A stretch of DNA of 5,223 bases from Spirochaetota bacterium (lineage in GTDB: Bacteria > Spirochaetota > Spirochaetia > Treponematales > Treponemataceae), in assembly GCA_022704725.1 (NCBI GenBank), contig JAKJFV010000138.1, positions 1 through 5,223 on the forward strand. The letters are read 5' to 3'. Positions 1 through 5,223 of this stretch are shown here, in pieces. The notes beneath the pieces were generated by a model. The model searched no databases and had not been told where the DNA came from. It was given only the letters and a program-made list of their open reading frames with translations. The position numbers and the translations under genes are program-made. Each line of letters opens with the position of its first letter. Within the stretch, counting starts at the first letter, position 1.

Positions 1-282
1 GTACAGTTTATGGTTAACCAGAAAAACAATGCACGTATGGCAGAACTTGGACTAATTATTCCAACTGTAAAAGGTGCAGAATCAGGTCTTGCTGCTCAGC
101 CGAACATGAAGCTGGTAAAAAAACTTCTTGATGAATGTACATTCTTCCAGCTTTATCCTGACCAGGATCTTTCTCCCGCAGCCGGCGGTGCAGTAAACGA
201 CAATGTTCAGGCTATTCTTGCAGGAACAAAAACTCCTGCTAAGGCTTGTGCTGACATTCAGAAAGTTTACAAAGATAACTAA
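1..282 (+). CDS. ABC transporter extracellular solute-binding protein, family 1 (C-terminal fragment)
   Basis: This is the last 93 codons of a gene whose start lies before the window; the frame is open from base 1 and ends at TAA 280-282. The ATG at base 10 is an internal Met, not a start. The segment has the look of the C-terminal lobe of family-1 (CUT1, MalE/UgpB-like) binding proteins: a Pro/Ala/Gly turn followed by a helix reading AVNDNVQAILAGTKTPAKA and a last amphipathic helix ending in Tyr-Lys-Asp-Asn. The 'D-x-V-Q-x-I-L-x-G-x-x-T-P' pattern is the usual end of these proteins. Two CUT1 permeases follow, which supports the assignment. The protein would be periplasmic or a surface lipoprotein, binding a sugar or polyol and delivering it to the permeases. 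The signal peptide and the ligand-binding N-lobe are not in the window, so the substrate cannot be read. Confidence 0.85.
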   Translation, partial: VQFMVNQKNNARMAELGLIIPTVKGAESGLAAQPNMKLVKKLLDECTFFQLYPDQDLSPAAGGAVNDNVQAILAGTKTPAKACADIQKVYKDN

Positions 283-289
283 ATGGTTA

Positions 290-320
290 AAGGCTTAGGA
301 TTGTTTCGATTTTAAGCCTT
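290..320 (+). other. RNA hairpin just after the binding-protein stop codon
   Basis: Bases 290-303 can pair with 307-320: an eight-pair Watson-Crick base (AAGGCTTA with TAAGCCTT), extended by five pairs that include three G-U wobbles and a closing G-C, around a three-base TTT loop. It begins 7 nt after the stop codon. No T-tract follows, so it does not look like a terminator. A 3'-end stabilising or processing stem protecting the binding-protein message is the inferred role. Pairing was worked out by eye; no folding energy was computed. Confidence 0.55.
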
Positions 321-332
321 CATCAACAGTAG

Positions 333-377
333 AGCTGCCGGAAGAAGGTGTTTTATATTCATCCGGCGGCTTTTTTT
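333..377 (+). terminator. Intrinsic terminator or attenuator between binding protein and permeases
   Basis: Bases 333-342 (AGCTGCCGGA is 334-342 preceded by A333) pair with 362-371 in a ten-pair stem with one T-G wobble and a GC-rich centre, closing a 19-nt loop. Seven T residues follow at 371-377. This is the standard shape of a rho-independent terminator. It lies inside what should be one transport operon, 56 nt after the upstream stop and 15 nt before the next start, so partial read-through is likely. That would give much more binding protein than permease, a common arrangement for importers of this kind. The long loop may make it leaky. Confidence 0.8.
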
Positions 378-391
378 ATAGGAAATTTAAA

Positions 392-1282
392 ATGATAAAG
401 AAACGTAAACAAACTTTGCTTATTACCATTTTAGTAGCTCCAGCAGTTATACTGTTTACTTATTTAGTAGTGTTTCCAGTATTTCAAGCTGCCTTTTTTA
501 GTTTCTTTAAATGGAATGGCCTTGGTCCCTTATCACAAGATAAATTCAGGGGTCTAGATAACTTTGTAAATCTTTTCCAGGACCCTGTGTTCATAAATGC
601 AATACGTAATAATATAATTGTTGTAGCTCTTTCACTTGTTATAGAAATTCCACTTGCTTTATATGTAGCATTCTTAATAAATAATAAGAAATTTAAAGGT
701 GCGGTCTTTTTCCGTACTTTCTTCTTTCTTCCCTATGTTTTGTCAGAAGTTATAACCGGTTTGTTATGGCAGTTTATATATAATCCTCAATATGGTTTTA
801 TCAAGGCTCTGTATACTGCATTTGCTCCTGAAAGCCCGGTTCCTGCTTTTCTGGCTGATCCGAAAACAGTACTCGGTGCAATAATGGTAGCCCTTGTATG
901 GAAATATTTCGGTTTCCATATGTCGATTTTAATAGCAGGTCTGCAGGATATTCCGGAAGATATCCGGGAGGCTGCAAAAGTTGACGGTGCATCAGAAATG
1001 CAAACAACATGGAAAATTGTTATTCCAATGCTTAAGCCCACACTTTTTATTTCGGTTTTCTTCTCAATCGTCGGTTCATTACAAGTATTCGATGTAGTCT
1101 GGGCAATGAGCCGGGGAGGTCCTGTTAATGCATCTGAAACAATGGTTACTTATTTGTATACATATGGTATGAAACGAATGAATATCGGTTACGGAAGTGC
1201 TGTTGCAATTGTAATTTTTACTTTTTGCCTGGTTTTCAGTATTTTTTACAACAAGTTTACCTTTGATAAAGAGGAGAAATAG
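392..1282 (+). CDS. CUT1-family sugar ABC transporter permease, MalF/UgpA type
   Basis: This 296-residue integral membrane protein is one half of the channel of a binding-protein-dependent importer. Hydrophobic segments lie near residues 8-32, 72-97, 107-128, 158-182, 215-236 and 266-286, giving the six helices usual for short MalF-type subunits without the large periplasmic loop of E. coli MalF. The EAA loop that docks on the ATPase is well preserved at 193-212, with E193-A194-A195, G199 and I211-P212. The family motif RGGPVNASETMVTYLY is at 241-256. The start at ATG 392 follows an AGGA ribosome site (380-383) at 8-nt spacing and gives a typical charged N-terminus (MIKKRKQ) before the first helix. 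It is followed after 2 nt by the partner permease. The substrate cannot be told from the permease sequence. Confidence 0.95.
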   Translation: MIKKRKQTLLITILVAPAVILFTYLVVFPVFQAAFFSFFKWNGLGPLSQDKFRGLDNFVNLFQDPVFINAIRNNIIVVALSLVIEIPLALYVAFLINNKKFKGAVFFRTFFFLPYVLSEVITGLLWQFIYNPQYGFIKALYTAFAPESPVPAFLADPKTVLGAIMVALVWKYFGFHMSILIAGLQDIPEDIREAAKVDGASEMQTTWKIVIPMLKPTLFISVFFSIVGSLQVFDVVWAMSRGGPVNASETMVTYLYTYGMKRMNIGYGSAVAIVIFTFCLVFSIFYNKFTFDKEEK

Positions 1283-1284
1283 TA

Positions 1285-2133
1285 ATGAAAGAATCAATAT
1301 CTACTAGCCGTACAATAACAAATACACTTCATTATGTTTTTTGCATAGGTTTATCAATAATAGTTCTTTTTCCAATTTACATGGGAGTTATGGCAGGTTT
1401 TAAAACAAATGGTCAGCTTTTTACCGATCCTGTAGGTCTTCCTAATCCATTTATAGGTACAAACTATTTAGAAATTTTGTCAGGGACGTCAGGTGCTTTT
1501 TGGAAATCATTTCGAAACTCACTGTTTGTATCGGCTTTTACAATATTAATCACTCTTGTAGTGAGTGTTATGGCTGCCTTTGCAATTGCACGTATTAAGT
1601 TCAAGGCTGCAAAATTCTTAAGAACGTATTTTATGCTGGGGCTCATGTTCCCTCTAACAGTTGCCATGCTGCCTTTGTATCTGCAGCTGCGGAGTCTGAG
1701 TCTTGTTGATAAATATTTTGGCGTTATTTTGCCTCAGGTTGCATTTCAAATACCAATGACGGTTCTTTTACTTATAGGTTTTTTCAAGGGTATTCCTAAT
1801 GACCTTGAAGATGCCTGTTCTATAGACGGTTATGGACCAGTAGGATTCCTGCTTAACATGGTTATTCCCCTGTCAACACCAATTTTGGCTACTACTGCAA
1901 TTATCATTCTTGTTGCGAGCTGGAATAACTTTTTTCTGCCGCTGCTCGTGTTTAACTCAGATAAACTTTATACACTGCCAATGGGTATAATGGCTTATCA
2001 GGGGCAGTATGCTTCACAGTGGAACTTAGTGTTAGCGTATTTAACAATTGCAATGATTCCGGCAATTATTTTGTTTATTGCCGGCCAAAAATACATTGTT
2101 GCAGGTCTCACTGGCGGGGCTATAAAAGGATAG
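1285..2133 (+). CDS. CUT1-family sugar ABC transporter permease, MalG/UgpE type
   Basis: This 282-residue membrane protein is the second half of the importer channel. Helices are visible near residues 14-37, 77-101, 112-135, 144-168, 198-222 and 248-270. The EAA loop is at 175-195 with E175-D176-A177, conserved D181-G182 and I194-P195; the middle Ala is Asp here, a common variation in MalG-type subunits. The C-terminus, GQKYIVAGLTGGAIKG (267-282), is a near-diagnostic MalG ending. The start codon is 2 nt after the upstream stop, and the ribosome site GAGGAG (1271-1276) lies inside the last codons of the previous gene, so translation of the two is probably coupled and yields equal amounts. A strong terminator follows 41 nt after the stop. 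No ATPase gene follows, so the pair presumably uses a shared MsmK/UgpC-like ATPase encoded upstream or elsewhere. Confidence 0.95.
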   Translation: MKESISTSRTITNTLHYVFCIGLSIIVLFPIYMGVMAGFKTNGQLFTDPVGLPNPFIGTNYLEILSGTSGAFWKSFRNSLFVSAFTILITLVVSVMAAFAIARIKFKAAKFLRTYFMLGLMFPLTVAMLPLYLQLRSLSLVDKYFGVILPQVAFQIPMTVLLLIGFFKGIPNDLEDACSIDGYGPVGFLLNMVIPLSTPILATTAIIILVASWNNFFLPLLVFNSDKLYTLPMGIMAYQGQYASQWNLVLAYLTIAMIPAIILFIAGQKYIVAGLTGGAIKG

Positions 2134-2174
2134 AATGTAAAAATTCTATATATTGTTTCTTTTTTTCTTCCTTG

Positions 2175-2211
2175 AACCGGAATGCCTTGTTAAGGTATTC
2201 CGGTTTTTTTT
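2175..2211 (+). terminator. Strong rho-independent terminator ending the ABC transporter operon
   Basis: Bases 2175-2188 pair with 2192-2205 in a fourteen-pair stem (one G-T wobble) around a three-base GTT loop, with a run of eight T at 2204-2211. It sits 41 nt past the permease stop codon. The stretch before it on the + strand is T-rich, which would read as A-rich after the stem on the opposite strand, so it should work only for + strand transcripts. It separates the transporter unit from glpK. Confidence 0.95.
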
Positions 2212-2226
2212 ATGCCTTAAATGGTA

Positions 2227-2254
2227 TTGCAATTTCCTTAAAGGATGTTAAAAT
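2227..2254 (+). promoter_or_regulatory. Candidate glpK promoter with extended -10
   Basis: A -10-like TAAAAT (2249-2254, five of six bases matching consensus) is preceded by TG at 2246-2247, the extended -10 form. A weaker -35-like TTGCAA (2227-2232, four of six) lies 16 nt upstream. Predicted transcription start is near 2261, about 25 nt before the glpK start codon. It lies directly after the strong terminator, where a fresh promoter is needed. Called by eye only. Confidence 0.5.
2235..2245 (+). promoter_or_regulatory. Possible operator palindrome inside the glpK promoter spacer
   Basis: TCCTT-A-AAGGA is a perfect 5+1+5 inverted repeat lying between the candidate -35 and -10. An eight-base palindrome, ATTGCAAT (2226-2233), overlaps the -35. 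A repressor bound here would block RNA polymerase. No regulator gene is in the window and such short symmetric sites also occur by chance in AT-rich DNA. Confidence 0.2.
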
Positions 2255-2275
2255 ATTTTTTGACACATTATTTGC

Positions 2276-2280
2276 AGGAG
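2276..2280 (+). promoter_or_regulatory. Ribosome binding site fixing the glpK start
   Basis: AGGAG lies 5 nt before ATG 2286. It decides the start: the frame stays open upstream as far as 2019, but that extension runs through the permease gene and the terminator, has no kinase-like sequence, and would give a product about 90 residues too long. Confidence 0.8.
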
Positions 2281-2285
2281 TTAGT

Positions 2286-3806
2286 ATGAAAAGTGAAGGG
2301 GAAAAATACATCTTAGCTTTAGATCAGGGAACTACAACGTCAAGAGCTATCTTGTTTGATCATAACGCAAAAATATTATGCAGCTTAAATGAGGAATTCC
2401 CGCAATATTACCCTCAACAGGGCTGGGTCGAACATGATGCAATGGAAATCTTTTCTTCACAGCTCAATGTAATGAAAAAAACAATTGAAAAAGCTCAAAT
2501 AAGTCCCTCTCAAATCGCTGCTATTGGTATTACTAATCAGCGGGAAACAGTTGTTTTATGGGACAAGAATACCGGAGAGCCTGTTCACAATGCTATTGTG
2601 TGGCAGTGCAGAAGGACAGCCCCCTTGTGCGAGCAGTTAATAAAACGGGGATTGAATGAGGTTATAACAGAAAAAACAGGCTTGCTTATTGATGCTTATT
2701 TTTCTGCACCTAAAATTAAATGGATGCTTGATAATAATCCTTCTCTCCGGCCCCGCGCAGAAAGGGGTGAAATTCTAGCAGGTACTATAGATACCTGGCT
2801 TATTTGGAAGCTTTCGGGCGGAAAATGCCATGTAACCGACGTAACAAATGCAAGCAGAACTATGCTTTACAATATTTATGTTCACGATTGGGATAAGGAT
2901 CTTCTTAATCTTTTTGATATTCCCCGGTCAATGCTTGCATCGGTTTGCGATTCGAGTATGGTGTACTGCAATACTGATGAAAAAGTTTGCGGATTTTCTG
3001 TACCCATAGCCTCTGCAATAGGCGATCAGCAGGCTTCTCTTTTCGGTCAGGGATGTCATAACCCTGGAGACTCTAAAACAACCTATGGTACCGGCTGTTT
3101 TATGCTGATGAATACAGGATCAAAACCGGTGATTTCAAAAAACCGGCTGCTAACAACAATAGCTTTGGGCTTGAACGGAGAGGTTCAGTATGCTCTGGAA
3201 GGCAGTGTGTTTATGGGAGGGGCTGTTATAAAGTGGCTCCGTGATGAACTTGAGCTTATTTCTACTGCAGCAGAATGTGATGTGCTTGCAGAGAGCGTTC
3301 CCAATTCCAACGGGGCATTTCTCGTTCCTGCTTTTACCGGTCTTGGCACACCCTACTGGGATATGTATGCACGCGGTACAATAGTCGGATTAACCCGTGG
3401 TGTAAAAAAAGCTCATATTTGCAGGGCCGCCCTTGATGCAATTGCCTTTCAGGTTAAAGATATTATTACCTGCATGATCGATGATTCTGGGACTCCTCTT
3501 TCATCTTTTAAGGTTGATGGCGGAGCATGCGTGAGCGATGTTATGATGCAGTTTCAATCTGATATTTTGGATGCTGCAGTATTCAGACCAAAAAATGTTG
3601 AGACTACTGCCCTCGGTGCTGCTTTTTTGGCCGGCCTTGCAGTAGGATTTTGGAATGGCCCGGAAGAGCTTTTCGACTGCTGGCAGCTTGATAAAATGTT
3701 TACCCCCAAAATGCCCATAACCGACAGAAATAGTTTATATAAGCAATGGCAGAAAGCGGTTGAACGATCGAGAAAATGGGCGGAGATGGAAGCTCCCTAT
3801 ATCTAG
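2286..3806 (+). CDS. glpK: Glycerol kinase
   Basis: This cytoplasmic FGGY-family kinase transfers phosphate from ATP to glycerol, making sn-glycerol 3-phosphate and trapping glycerol in the cell. At 506 residues it matches the family (E. coli about 502). The phosphate-binding DQGTTTSR is at 13-20. Residues matching the glycerol contacts of E. coli GlpK are all present: R86-E87 in NQRET, W106 in IVWQCRR, Y138 in DAYFSAPK, and the catalytic base D247 in IGDQQASLFGQ. The nucleotide-side motif TYGTGCFMLMNTG is at 266-278, and the second domain carries GLGTPYWD (352-359), ARGTIVGLTRG (362-372) and DGGACVSD (411-418). The E. coli FBP-site arginine and the Firmicute HPr-phosphorylated histidine seem absent (S238 and K233 at those positions by hand alignment), so regulation may differ. 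It has 14 cysteines, rather many. The gene follows its own candidate promoter and lies 22 nt before a dehydrogenase gene. Confidence 0.97.
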   Translation: MKSEGEKYILALDQGTTTSRAILFDHNAKILCSLNEEFPQYYPQQGWVEHDAMEIFSSQLNVMKKTIEKAQISPSQIAAIGITNQRETVVLWDKNTGEPVHNAIVWQCRRTAPLCEQLIKRGLNEVITEKTGLLIDAYFSAPKIKWMLDNNPSLRPRAERGEILAGTIDTWLIWKLSGGKCHVTDVTNASRTMLYNIYVHDWDKDLLNLFDIPRSMLASVCDSSMVYCNTDEKVCGFSVPIASAIGDQQASLFGQGCHNPGDSKTTYGTGCFMLMNTGSKPVISKNRLLTTIALGLNGEVQYALEGSVFMGGAVIKWLRDELELISTAAECDVLAESVPNSNGAFLVPAFTGLGTPYWDMYARGTIVGLTRGVKKAHICRAALDAIAFQVKDIITCMIDDSGTPLSSFKVDGGACVSDVMMQFQSDILDAAVFRPKNVETTALGAAFLAGLAVGFWNGPEELFDCWQLDKMFTPKMPITDRNSLYKQWQKAVERSRKWAEMEAPYI

Positions 3807-3816
3807 AAAAGCAAAG

Positions 3817-3822
3817 AAGGAG
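3817..3822 (+). promoter_or_regulatory. Ribosome binding site of the dehydrogenase gene
   Basis: AAGGAG lies 6 nt before ATG 3829, in the 22-nt gap after glpK. It is the best Shine-Dalgarno match in the window and supports this start, which places the FAD-binding strand at the very N-terminus as expected. No promoter or terminator is visible in the gap, so the gene is probably co-transcribed with glpK. Confidence 0.75.
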
Positions 3823-3828
3823 AGGTTT

Positions 3829-5223
3829 ATGAAATATGATATAGCAATTATAGGGGCCGGAATATCGGGTTCCTGCATTGCCCGTTACTTATCGCAGTTT
3901 AAGCTTTCAATTTGCATGATAGATAAAGAGAGCGATGTTTCATGCGGCACCTCCAAGGCAAATTCTGGAATTATTCACGCCGGTTATGATCCGGAGCCCA
4001 ATTCTCTCATGGCAAAACTTAATGTGCGCGGCAACGAACTTTATTCGTCTCTTTCTAAAGAAGTGCATTTTACCTTTAAACGAACAGGATCTCATGTAAT
4101 TGCCTTTACAGAAGAAGAAAAGAAAGTAGTCCAGGATTTATTTGAGAGGGGAAAGAAAAACGGCGTAAAAGATCTGCGAATAGTAAATGCAGAGGAACTG
4201 CGAAGTATGGAAAGTTCTGTTTCCCCGGATGCCCTTTGCTCTTTATATGCCCCTAGCGCAGGAATTATCAGTCCGTATGAAGCAGTATGGGCTATTGCAG
4301 AAAGTGCTGTAATAAATGGTGTTAAATTATTCTTAGAAACAGAAGTTTATAGCATTTCACCTCGAGATGAACAAGGCTATTTTAGCCTTCATACTTCTCA
4401 GTCCGATATTCGTTCACGGTATATAATTAATGCAGCTGGACTCTATGCAGATGCGGTAAATGCTATGGCTGGTGCAAGACAATTCTGCATACAGCCGCGA
4501 AAGGGTGAGTACAGCCTTTTAGATACCAAGTGCTGTTCTCTTGCAAAGTCTGTATTATTCCAAACTCCCACAGATGCGGGAAAAGGGGTTCTCGTTACCC
4601 CGACCGTAGATTATAATATTCTAATTGGTCCTTCTGCTGATGAAAAATCTGAAAAAGATTTTAATGCAACCACGAGAAGCGGGCAGGAGTATATTTTTGA
4701 AAAAGCAGAAAAAACAATTCCTGATTTGCCTCGAAGAAGTATTATTAATTCTTTTTCCGGTTCCCGTGCTATTGCGTATGAATGCGGTGAAGACGGAAAA
4801 CCCGGCAAGAAAATTAACGACTTTATAATAGAAGAAGATGAATCTATTAAGGGGTTTATTACCGTTGGCGGAATAACATCTCCCGGGCTTGCCTCTGCTC
4901 CTGCAATTGCAGAATATGTGAGCTCGCTGCTTGAAAAAACAGGTTTGGAGATGAGGCTGAATCCCGATTATAATCCTGTCCGAAAGGGAATTGAAGTTTT
5001 TAAAAATGCTCCGCCTCAGAGAAAAGAAGAATTAATTGAAGAAAATCCTTTGTATGGAAGAATCATCTGCCGGTGCGAAATGATCACAGAAGCAGAAATT
5101 GTGCAGTCCGTTCATTCAATAATTGGTGCAAAAGATCTTGACGGCGTAAAGAGGCGGACAAGGGCTCAGATGGGCCGCTGTCAGGGCGGATTCTGCCTTC
5201 CCCGTATTACAGAAATTATCAGC
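3829..5223 (+). CDS. FAD-dependent dehydrogenase with C-terminal BFD-like [2Fe-2S] domain, probable glycerol-3-phosphate dehydrogenase catalytic subunit (GlpA-like); 3' end cut by the window
   Basis: The frame is open from ATG 3829 to the window end: 465 codons, no stop. A DAO-type FAD fold comes first: GAGISG at 9-14 binds the FAD pyrophosphate and D32 ends the second strand. TSKANSGIIHAG (41-52) resembles the LhgO/COG0579 group more than GlpD. NAAGLYAD (201-208) and TVGGITSPGL (345-354) are later FAD-fold motifs. After a linker comes a BFD-like domain with C414-x-C416 and C451-x4-C456, in contexts (CRCE, RRTRAQMGRCQGGFC) much like the tail of E. coli GlpA. The four cysteines should hold a [2Fe-2S] cluster. 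With glpK just upstream, the likely reaction is G3P to dihydroxyacetone phosphate, with electrons passed on to partner subunits at or near the membrane. In related operons the partners are a pyridine-nucleotide-disulfide-type oxidoreductase and a small CxxC protein (DUF1667), which would lie past the window. Another 2-hydroxyacid as substrate is possible. The C-terminus is probably nearly complete. Confidence 0.85.
   Translation, partial: MKYDIAIIGAGISGSCIARYLSQFKLSICMIDKESDVSCGTSKANSGIIHAGYDPEPNSLMAKLNVRGNELYSSLSKEVHFTFKRTGSHVIAFTEEEKKVVQDLFERGKKNGVKDLRIVNAEELRSMESSVSPDALCSLYAPSAGIISPYEAVWAIAESAVINGVKLFLETEVYSISPRDEQGYFSLHTSQSDIRSRYIINAAGLYADAVNAMAGARQFCIQPRKGEYSLLDTKCCSLAKSVLFQTPTDAGKGVLVTPTVDYNILIGPSADEKSEKDFNATTRSGQEYIFEKAEKTIPDLPRRSIINSFSGSRAIAYECGEDGKPGKKINDFIIEEDESIKGFITVGGITSPGLASAPAIAEYVSSLLEKTGLEMRLNPDYNPVRKGIEVFKNAPPQRKEELIEENPLYGRIICRCEMITEAEIVQSVHSIIGAKDLDGVKRRTRAQMGRCQGGFCLPRITEIIS

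Noticed and set aside
10..12. ATG at base 10 as start of a 90-residue protein
   Set aside because: The frame is open back to base 1, no ribosome site precedes this ATG in view, and the sequence reads as the C-terminal part of a much longer binding protein.
787..1297. Minus-strand open frames of 69-84 codons opposite the first permease
   Set aside because: They lie antisense to a clear membrane protein gene, have no recognisable domain, and are best explained as shadows.
1464..1667. Minus-strand open frame of 67 codons opposite the second permease
   Set aside because: It is antisense to conserved permease coding sequence and shows no family features.
2131..2148. Small inverted repeat TAGAAT/ATTCTA overlapping the permease stop codon
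   Set aside because: It has only six AT-rich pairs, which is too weak to call a structure in this AT-rich sequence.
2260..2265. Perfect TTGACA, a consensus -35 box
   Set aside because: A -10 box at normal spacing would fall at or after the glpK start codon and ribosome site. It could only drive a leaderless or internal transcript, so it is probably chance.
2019..2285. Open upstream extension of the glpK frame overlapping the second permease gene
   Set aside because: It crosses the terminator and promoter region, encodes no kinase-like sequence, and AGGAG before ATG 2286 gives a product of normal family length.
4611..4828. Overlapping plus- and minus-strand short open frames inside the dehydrogenase gene
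   Set aside because: The dehydrogenase frame is continuous through here with conserved FAD-fold motifs on both sides, so these are shadow frames and not evidence of a frameshift.
1..5223. CRISPR array, tRNA/rRNA, insertion sequence or phage genes
   Set aside because: No regularly spaced repeats, cloverleaf, terminal inverted repeats with transposase, or phage-like coding sequence were seen; nearly all of the window is explained by five ordinary metabolic and transport genes.

Overview
The window holds the tail of a carbohydrate-type ABC importer locus followed by the start of a glycerol catabolism locus, all on the + strand. Base composition is AT-rich, Shine-Dalgarno sites are purine-rich (AGGA, GAGGAG, AGGAG, AAGGAG), and the importer has an SBP-permease-permease layout with no ATPase gene in view. 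Glycerol kinase is followed by an anaerobic-type FAD/[2Fe-2S] dehydrogenase rather than an aerobic GlpD. This suggests an anaerobic or fermentative bacterium. A treponeme-like spirochaete is my best guess and a clostridial Firmicute the alternative; the sequence alone does not settle it.

Layout. Positions 1-282 encode the last 93 residues of a family-1 extracellular solute-binding protein. The 109-nt gap at 283-391 contains two hairpins, the second with a T-tract, which looks like an attenuating terminator between the binding-protein gene and the permeases. Positions 392-1282 and 1285-2133 encode a MalF-type and a MalG-type permease (CUT1 family), 2 nt apart. A strong intrinsic terminator at 2175-2211 closes this operon. 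A candidate extended -10 promoter (2227-2254) then precedes glpK (2286-3806, 506 aa). A further 22 nt on is an FAD-dependent dehydrogenase with a C-terminal BFD-like [2Fe-2S] domain (3829 to beyond the window end). It is in one open frame for all 465 visible codons.

How the genes work together. The binding protein captures a solute outside the membrane and the two permeases form its channel, presumably energised by a shared ATPase encoded elsewhere. Glycerol kinase makes sn-glycerol 3-phosphate (G3P). The next gene most likely encodes the catalytic subunit that oxidises G3P to dihydroxyacetone phosphate, passing electrons through its FeS domain to partners probably encoded just downstream. 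Glycerol, G3P or a glycerol-containing compound as the transporter substrate is suggested only by adjacency, and the terminator between the two units weakens that link.

No mobile element, CRISPR array, RNA gene or clearly novel system is visible. The most interesting points are the apparent loss of both classical regulatory determinants in GlpK, the architecture of the dehydrogenase, and the double hairpin between the binding-protein and permease genes.
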